From an uncultured Lachnospiraceae bacterium (GTDB taxonomy: Bacteria; Bacillota; Clostridia; Lachnospirales; Lachnospiraceae): a DNA stretch of 64,000 nucleotides. How positions within the stretch are numbered: position 1 is the first letter of the stretch; every line of letters starts with the position of its first letter. A model generated the notes under the pieces. That model had not been told where the DNA came from, ran no database searches, and saw only the letters and a list, made by a program, of their open reading frames with translations. Positions 59,974-64,000 of the stretch are shown here, one piece after another. The position numbers and the translations under genes are program-made. The stretch lies in assembly GCA_910586755.1 (NCBI GenBank), contig CAJUJM010000024.1, positions 1-64,000 of the forward strand. Direction: 5' to 3'.

Positions 59974-60336
59974 ATGGAGGTAAGAGAATTAATCTGCATT
60001 GGCTGCCCCTTAGGCTGCCCTCTGACTGTTAAAATTGACGGCGACCAGATGGATGTAAGCGGAAATACCTGCAAGCGCGGCGATGATTACGCAAGAAAAG
60101 AAGTGCTAAGCCCCACCAGAATCGTTACTTCCAGCGTACATGTAGCCGGCGGCGCTATTGAAATGGTATCCGTAAAGACCAAAGAAGATATCCCCAAGGG
60201 CAAGATATTTGAAATTATGGATGAGATCCGTCAGGTAACCATCCCGGCCCCTGTGGCAATTGGCGATGTAGTAATTGCAGACTGTGCAGGAACCGGTGTT
60301 CCGGTGATTGCCACCAAAAACGTTGCCAAGGCATAA
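59974..60336 (+). CDS. DUF1667 protein, small Cys-rich subunit
   Basis: This 120-aa protein has Cys in CIGCPLGCPLTV and NTCKRGDDYA, a likely iron-sulfur or metal site. DUF1667 proteins are regularly encoded with GlpA/GlpB-type flavoproteins, and it starts a single base after the preceding stop. It is probably an electron-transfer subunit of the G3P dehydrogenase. Confidence 0.85.
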   Translation: MEVRELICIGCPLGCPLTVKIDGDQMDVSGNTCKRGDDYARKEVLSPTRIVTSSVHVAGGAIEMVSVKTKEDIPKGKIFEIMDEIRQVTIPAPVAIGDVVIADCAGTGVPVIATKNVAKA

Positions 60337-60386
60337 AAGGAACAACTGAACAAGTTACATTCGTAAAAAAGTGGCTTCCAAAAGCA

Positions 60387-60420
60387 AAAGGCGCTGGGGA
60401 GATTCTCCCCAAGCGCCTTT
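60387..60420 (+). terminator. Terminator after the glp operon
   Basis: aaaggcgctgggga (60387-60400) pairs with tccccaagcgccttt (60406-60420) apart from a bulge, followed by tttt. It lies between the DUF1667 and HAD genes. Confidence 0.85.
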
Positions 60421-60451
60421 TTTCAGAAGTCAATTAATTGGGAGGCGCAAT

Positions 60452-61255
60452 TTGGACGCAAATAAAAAGAAGCTACTGGAAGAGCTTGAACTGTTTGTAT
60501 TGGACATGGACGGAACCTTTTATATGGGCGATTTCATCATAGAAGGGGCCCTGGATTTTATCCGTATATGTCGGGAGAAAGGAAAGAAATTCCTGTTTTT
60601 TACCAATAACTCTTCCCAGTCTCCGGAAAATTACATGAAAAAGCTGGATAGAATGGGATGTAAGATTACAAGAGACCAGATTATGACTTCTGGCGACGTG
60701 GCTATCCGTTTTTTAAATAGAGAATATCCGGGGGCCTCTGTGTTTCTCATGGGAACCCCTCCTTTAGAAGAAAATATGAGAGACTCCGGTATCCATTTGA
60801 CAGACAAAAAAGCCGATATTGTGGTGGCGGCTTTTGACAAAACCCTTACCTATGAAAAGCTGGAGAAGGGATGTACCCTGATTCGGGAAGGGGCGGTTTT
60901 TTTAGCCACTCATCCGGATATCAACTGTCCTACAGACACGGGCTTTATCCCTGACTGCGGAGCGATCTGCGCCGCCATGACTCTGTCTACAGGCGTCCGG
61001 CCCAGATACCTGGGAAAACCCTATGAAGAGACAGCCCAGATGATCTTTGATAAAACAAAAATTCCCACAGAACGGACAGGATTTGTTGGGGATCGTTTGT
61101 ATACAGACGTGGCCACGGGAGTCAACCATGGAGGGAAGGGCCTGCTGGTGCTTTCCGGGGAGACCAGGCTGGAAGATGTGGCCGCCTCGGAAATCAAACC
61201 GGATGCCATTTATGAATCTCTGGGAGAGATCGGGCGTTTGCTGGCCAGCCATTAA
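60452..61255 (+). CDS. HAD-IIA family sugar/glycerol phosphatase-like hydrolase
   Basis: This 267-aa HAD enzyme has DMDGTFYMG (nucleophile and acid/base Asp), TNNSS (motif II), the C2 cap, GKPYEE (Lys of motif III) and GDRLYTD (motif IV). The start is TTG 60452, six bases after GGAGG (60441-60445); an ATG at 60371 would run through the terminator hairpin. NagD, AraL and phosphoglycolate phosphatase are relatives. In this neighbourhood a role in glycerol-phosphate or phosphoglycolate disposal is plausible. Confidence 0.82.
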   Translation: MDANKKKLLEELELFVLDMDGTFYMGDFIIEGALDFIRICREKGKKFLFFTNNSSQSPENYMKKLDRMGCKITRDQIMTSGDVAIRFLNREYPGASVFLMGTPPLEENMRDSGIHLTDKKADIVVAAFDKTLTYEKLEKGCTLIREGAVFLATHPDINCPTDTGFIPDCGAICAAMTLSTGVRPRYLGKPYEETAQMIFDKTKIPTERTGFVGDRLYTDVATGVNHGGKGLLVLSGETRLEDVAASEIKPDAIYESLGEIGRLLASH

Positions 61256-61956
61256 TGGGCTTGGAGCGGCTCTTCCCACTGAGGATAGGCATATTTAATA
61301 AAAGAAATCAGAGCGTCGGTCCGCGGAGTGTAGGAGAGAACCAGGAGGTAATAATCTTCAGTTCCGTCGTATACCGGATTCTGTAAAAAGCGGGAACGGC
61401 TAAGACTGAGCCCGCAGGCTTTTTCCTCCCCTGTCCCGTCGGCGGCATAATAAAAATCATTTTTCAGGTATTCCTGCAATTCCCCAGGAAGTAATTCTTC
61501 CAGATCGTAAAGCAGGAAAGAATCAGCATAATACTGAGCCAGGGCTTCTGGAGCTACAAAAAAGTCCAGCTCCCTGGCTGCCACATAAGCCACAAGCTTT
61601 CCCTGGCTGGCGGCATTATATTCATTGCTGGATTCCAGATCCACATAAAGGGAATCCTCAAAAGCGATCCGGTGGCCTGACGGAGTGCCCATATAGGAAG
61701 AAAAATCTTTGATTAATTCTTCCGCCGGAAATAAATTCTGCCGGTCATTGATGAAAAATCCCTGTAAATCAATGGTTTGGCTGCTTTGATAGACCATATC
61801 TCCGATATAAAATGCGATCATAAAAAAGACAAACAGAATAAACATTTGTCCCCGGTAATAATCTAAAATAAACTGGAGCTTCTGCCGGAAATTTAATGTT
61901 TTCAGAGTTTCACGGTCTTTCTTCCAGTCTCGAATCAGTTTGTCTTTTAATTTCAT
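61252..61956 (-). CDS. Uncharacterised single-pass membrane protein
   Basis: This 234-aa protein has a basic N-terminus (KLKDKLIRDWKKDRETLKTL), one transmembrane helix at about 38-58 (MFILFVFFMIAFYIGDMVY) and an extracellular acidic domain of about 170 residues with no known signature. The start 61956 follows GGAGG on the minus strand. It is convergent with the HAD gene, sharing the stop region, and divergent from yesL, with which it may share a promoter region. Function unknown. Confidence 0.6.
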   Translation of the reverse strand: MKLKDKLIRDWKKDRETLKTLNFRQKLQFILDYYRGQMFILFVFFMIAFYIGDMVYQSSQTIDLQGFFINDRQNLFPAEELIKDFSSYMGTPSGHRIAFEDSLYVDLESSNEYNAASQGKLVAYVAARELDFFVAPEALAQYYADSFLLYDLEELLPGELQEYLKNDFYYAADGTGEEKACGLSLSRSRFLQNPVYDGTEDYYLLVLSYTPRTDALISFIKYAYPQWEEPLQAH

Positions 61957-62043
61957 AAAGCGCCTCCAGATTGCTGCCCTTATTGGATCAGAGTATATCC
62001 ATTGTACCATAAACGGACAAAAAATGATATACTGGGATTTATA

Positions 62044-62092
62044 TACCCTCAGTGGACAAAAGAGGCGTGTGTGCCATTGTTCACTGAGGGTA
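62044..62092 (+). promoter_or_regulatory. Inverted repeat in the yesL leader
   Basis: taccctcagtg (62044-62054) and cactgagggta (62082-62092) are perfect 11-base arms 27 bases apart. The right arm recurs at 28421-28431. A leader hairpin or an operator. Confidence 0.5.
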
Positions 62093-62111
62093 CAGAAAGG
62101 ATTTGTACGAT

Positions 62112-62753
62112 ATGAATATCAATGGAATCTTCAACCCGGAAAACCGTTTCTTTACATTTATGGATAAGGTTATGAACCTGTGCCTTCTGGGGATTTTTTG
62201 GGCGCTGTTTTCCCTTCCCATCGTTACCATAGGGGCGTCTACCACGGCACTTTTTCAGTATACTTTGAGGCTTATCCGAAATGAGGAAGGCTATGTGTGG
62301 AGGAGTTTTTACAAAGGTTTTACTAAAAGTTTTTTTCCGTCAACTCTTTTATGGCTGGGGACTGCGGCAGCAGGGCTGTTTTTGGCGCTGGACTTCTATT
62401 GCTGCCAGTTTTTACCCTTTTCGGATGGAGTAAAATGGGCGGTAAGAGTTGTTCTGGCAAGTATAATTTTTGTTTATTTATTAACAATAATTTATCTGTT
62501 TCCTCTGACTGCTTTTTTTCGGTTTTCCATAAAAAAGACGGTGGGGGGCGCATTTGTAATGGCCATGGGAAATCTGCATGTATCCGTTACAATTCTGGTT
62601 ATTTACGCACTTTTTGGGGCTATTACCTGGATTTTTCCAGAGCTTTTTATGATTTGGTTTGCTTTTGCAAGCGGGCTTGCGTCTCCTTTTTTTCGCTGGG
62701 TTTTTGAGAAGTATATGGAACCGGATAAAGAAGATTCCGATATTATAGAATAG
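62112..62753 (+). CDS. yesL: YesL family (DUF624) membrane protein
   Basis: This 213-aa protein has five hydrophobic helices and the family start FFTFMDKVMNLCLLGIFWAL, then IGASTTALFQYTL. YesL proteins are encoded with YesM/YesN systems and carbohydrate ABC importers; their exact role is not known. ATG 62112 is chosen because GAAAGGA is ten bases upstream. It sits in front of a sugar-binding protein gene, in the usual context. Confidence 0.8.
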   Translation: MNINGIFNPENRFFTFMDKVMNLCLLGIFWALFSLPIVTIGASTTALFQYTLRLIRNEEGYVWRSFYKGFTKSFFPSTLLWLGTAAAGLFLALDFYCCQFLPFSDGVKWAVRVVLASIIFVYLLTIIYLFPLTAFFRFSIKKTVGGAFVMAMGNLHVSVTILVIYALFGAITWIFPELFMIWFAFASGLASPFFRWVFEKYMEPDKEDSDIIE

Positions 62754-63072
62754 AAAATCGTAAAAATTGTGAAAAATTCATCAATATTTTGGAAAAAGAG
62801 ACAAAAATTTGTGAGAATAGTGGTAAGGACTTTAAAAAAGCAAGTAAAAAGTTACAAAAATCACTTGCAAGGAAGGTCGTTTTATGATACCATTAGTACA
62901 TAAATAGAATACAGTCTGCTTTAAGAGAGAATGAGATGAAAGCAAATAGTAGAGGCGTACCAGGGTATGTTTTGTTATATGCTGCATCTCTTTTTTTATG
63001 CCAACTTTAAGAAAATAAGGCTACAGAGAGACTGGATTCAGGAAGAAAAATTAAAGAAGGGAGAAACAATTT
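62754..63072 (+). promoter_or_regulatory. Leader of the binding-protein gene with a terminator-like hairpin
   Basis: An AT-rich 319-base gap. TTGCAA (62865-62870) and TATGAT (62883-62888) are promoter-like but poorly spaced. A hairpin gagatg (62934-62939) with catctc (62985-62990), reinforced by agca/tgct, is followed by ttttttt (62991-62997), as in the glp leaders. GAAGGGAG precedes the ATG. Confidence 0.55.
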
Positions 63073-64000
63073 ATGAGAAGAAGAATGGCATTAGTTCTGG
63101 CTGCAGCAATGGCAGCCGGCACACTTGCAGGGTGTAGCGGCGGAGGTTCTACCGGCGCAGCAGGGGGGGCTGCTAAAACCGAAGCTCCGGCTGAGAATGC
63201 GGCTCCGGCCGATCCGTCTTACTACGAAGTAACCGAGCCCATTACCATTAAGTGGTGGCATGCACTGGAGGATCAGTATTCCGGAATCGTAGATCAGGTT
63301 GTTACAGATTTTAACAATTCACAGGATTTAATTACCGTAGAGGCTGAATATATCGGAAGCTATTCAAAATTAAACGAGGCTCTGGTAGCAGCTCACGCAG
63401 CAGGCACCGGTCTTCCCGCAATTACCGTGGCAAATACTCCTTATGTTGCAGAGTACGGCGCAGGCGGATTAACCGAGAACCTGGATCCCTACATCAAGGC
63501 AACCGGTTATGATGTAGAGGACTTTGGTAATGGTATGCTGGAGGCAGCTAAGTACAATGGTACTCAGGTTTCCTTACCATTCTTAATTTCCACTCAGATT
63601 ATGTACTACAACAAAGATAAGGTTGACGAGATGGGAATTACCCTTCCCGAGACCTGGGCTGACATGGACGCTTTCATGGAGGCAGGTACGGTAAAAGCTG
63701 CTGATGGCAGCACCGAGATGTATGCAACCATTATCCCCGGCTGGGATCAGTGGTACTTTGAGACATTCTATTTAAACCAGGGTGTTAAGATTATCAATGA
63801 TGACCAGGTCAGCACCGATTTAGGCGGCGAGAAGGCTATCGAGATTGCATCCAAGATCAAGGAGTGGTGCGACAACGGTTACACCTATTGGACAGGTACT
63901 GCTGATGACGCTTCCTCCAATATGAGACAGAACTTTATCTCCGGCAAGGCTTTATCCGTAGTACATACTACCTCCCTGTACAACAACTACGTGGATCAGG
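63073..64000 (+). CDS. ABC solute-binding lipoprotein (family 1, UgpB-like), cut by window end
   Basis: The first 309 codons of an extracellular binding protein are present; the gene continues beyond the window. It has a signal peptide with lipobox TLAGC (Cys about 18), a Gly/Ala-rich linker and the family-1 start ITIKWWHALEDQYSGIVDQV, then LPAITVANTPYVAEYG. The WWHALE segment and ANTPY recall UgpB, the glycerol-3-phosphate binding protein, which would fit the glp neighbourhood. An oligosaccharide ligand is equally possible. Confidence 0.75.
   Translation, partial: MRRRMALVLAAAMAAGTLAGCSGGGSTGAAGGAAKTEAPAENAAPADPSYYEVTEPITIKWWHALEDQYSGIVDQVVTDFNNSQDLITVEAEYIGSYSKLNEALVAAHAAGTGLPAITVANTPYVAEYGAGGLTENLDPYIKATGYDVEDFGNGMLEAAKYNGTQVSLPFLISTQIMYYNKDKVDEMGITLPETWADMDAFMEAGTVKAADGSTEMYATIIPGWDQWYFETFYLNQGVKIINDDQVSTDLGGEKAIEIASKIKEWCDNGYTYWTGTADDASSNMRQNFISGKALSVVHTTSLYNNYVDQ

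Noticed and set aside
1..64000. rRNA, tRNA, CRISPR arrays, prophage or complete insertion sequences
   Set aside because: None of the expected conserved sequences, regular direct repeats, structural phage genes or DDE transposases were recognised on either strand by eye; short RNAs could have been missed.

Overview
The window reads as a chromosomal segment of an anaerobic, low-to-mid GC Firmicute, most likely a gut Lachnospiraceae (Clostridium cluster XIVa / Enterocloster-like). The basis is AGGAGG-type ribosome binding sites, occasional TTG and GTG starts, YesM/YesN two-component pairs next to sugar ABC transporters, a four-subunit NADH-linked [FeFe] hydrogenase, YesL, SseB-like and Rpn-like proteins, and no respiratory genes. 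The genus is inference. No rRNA, tRNA, CRISPR array, prophage or complete insertion sequence was seen.

Layout. 1-4.4 kb: a HipA-like kinase gene with a stop at codon 3, a YkuD L,D-transpeptidase, an Rpn/PD-(D/E)XK nuclease with a 12-bp tandem repeat, and aroE. 4.5-13.8 kb: a YesN/YesM two-component system, a sensor-like sugar-binding lipoprotein, mglBAC (galactose-type ABC importer), an InlB-repeat protein and a small membrane protein. 13.9-15.1 kb: an orphan restriction-endonuclease-like protein. 15.2-20.3 kb (minus): hndABCD electron-bifurcating hydrogenase with an embedded GHKL ATPase gene. 20.5-23.7 kb (divergent plus): DRTGG protein, RsbW-like ATPase, a hydrogenase-like protein with Ala replacing the proton-relay Cys, a second DRTGG protein and a PHP phosphoesterase, a probable H2/redox-sensing module. 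24-31.2 kb: LysR regulator, rlmI, a large three-stem inverted repeat, TetR regulator, Fe-ADH, a decayed stretch, an SseB-like protein and an NhaC antiporter. 31.3-40.7 kb: a second YesM/YesN pair divergent from a family-1 sugar ABC importer and an unidentified 802-aa enzyme. 40.8-42.1 kb: CgeB-like glycosyltransferase. 42.4-51.4 kb: a PTS-based catabolic locus (IolC-like kinase, Fe-ADH, fructose-type EIIB, EIIC and EIIA, class II aldolase, MtlR-like PRD activator, aldo/keto reductase, long RpiB-like isomerase) with a 106-bp repeat in front of two of its transcription units. 51.4-52.9 kb: Crp/Fnr regulator, a DinJ/YafQ-type toxin-antitoxin pair and an internally deleted crp remnant. 53-54.6 kb: YitT and a pentapeptide-repeat protein. 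54.7-61.3 kb: glycerol catabolism (glpK, mgtC-like gene, glpA-, glpB- and DUF1667-type G3P dehydrogenase genes, HAD phosphatase) with terminator-containing leaders. 61.3-64 kb: an unknown membrane protein, yesL, and the start of a sugar or glycerol-phosphate binding protein cut by the window edge.

How it fits together. Most of the region takes up and ferments sugars or polyols and disposes of the reductant. Three import systems feed glycolysis (Mgl, a family-1 ABC importer, a PTS), glycerol enters through glpK and the G3P dehydrogenase, and excess NADH and ferredoxin can leave as H2 through Hnd or as alcohols through the Fe-ADHs. Control appears to work at several levels: two-component systems for the ABC loci, a PRD activator for the PTS locus, intrinsic terminators in the 5' leaders of the glp genes, and a Rex-like operator plus a catalytically altered hydrogenase at the hnd locus. 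The best candidates for something new are the sensory-hydrogenase module, the PTS/IolC/RpiB-like pathway with its duplicated 106-bp element, the 802-aa protein, and the paired glp leaders.
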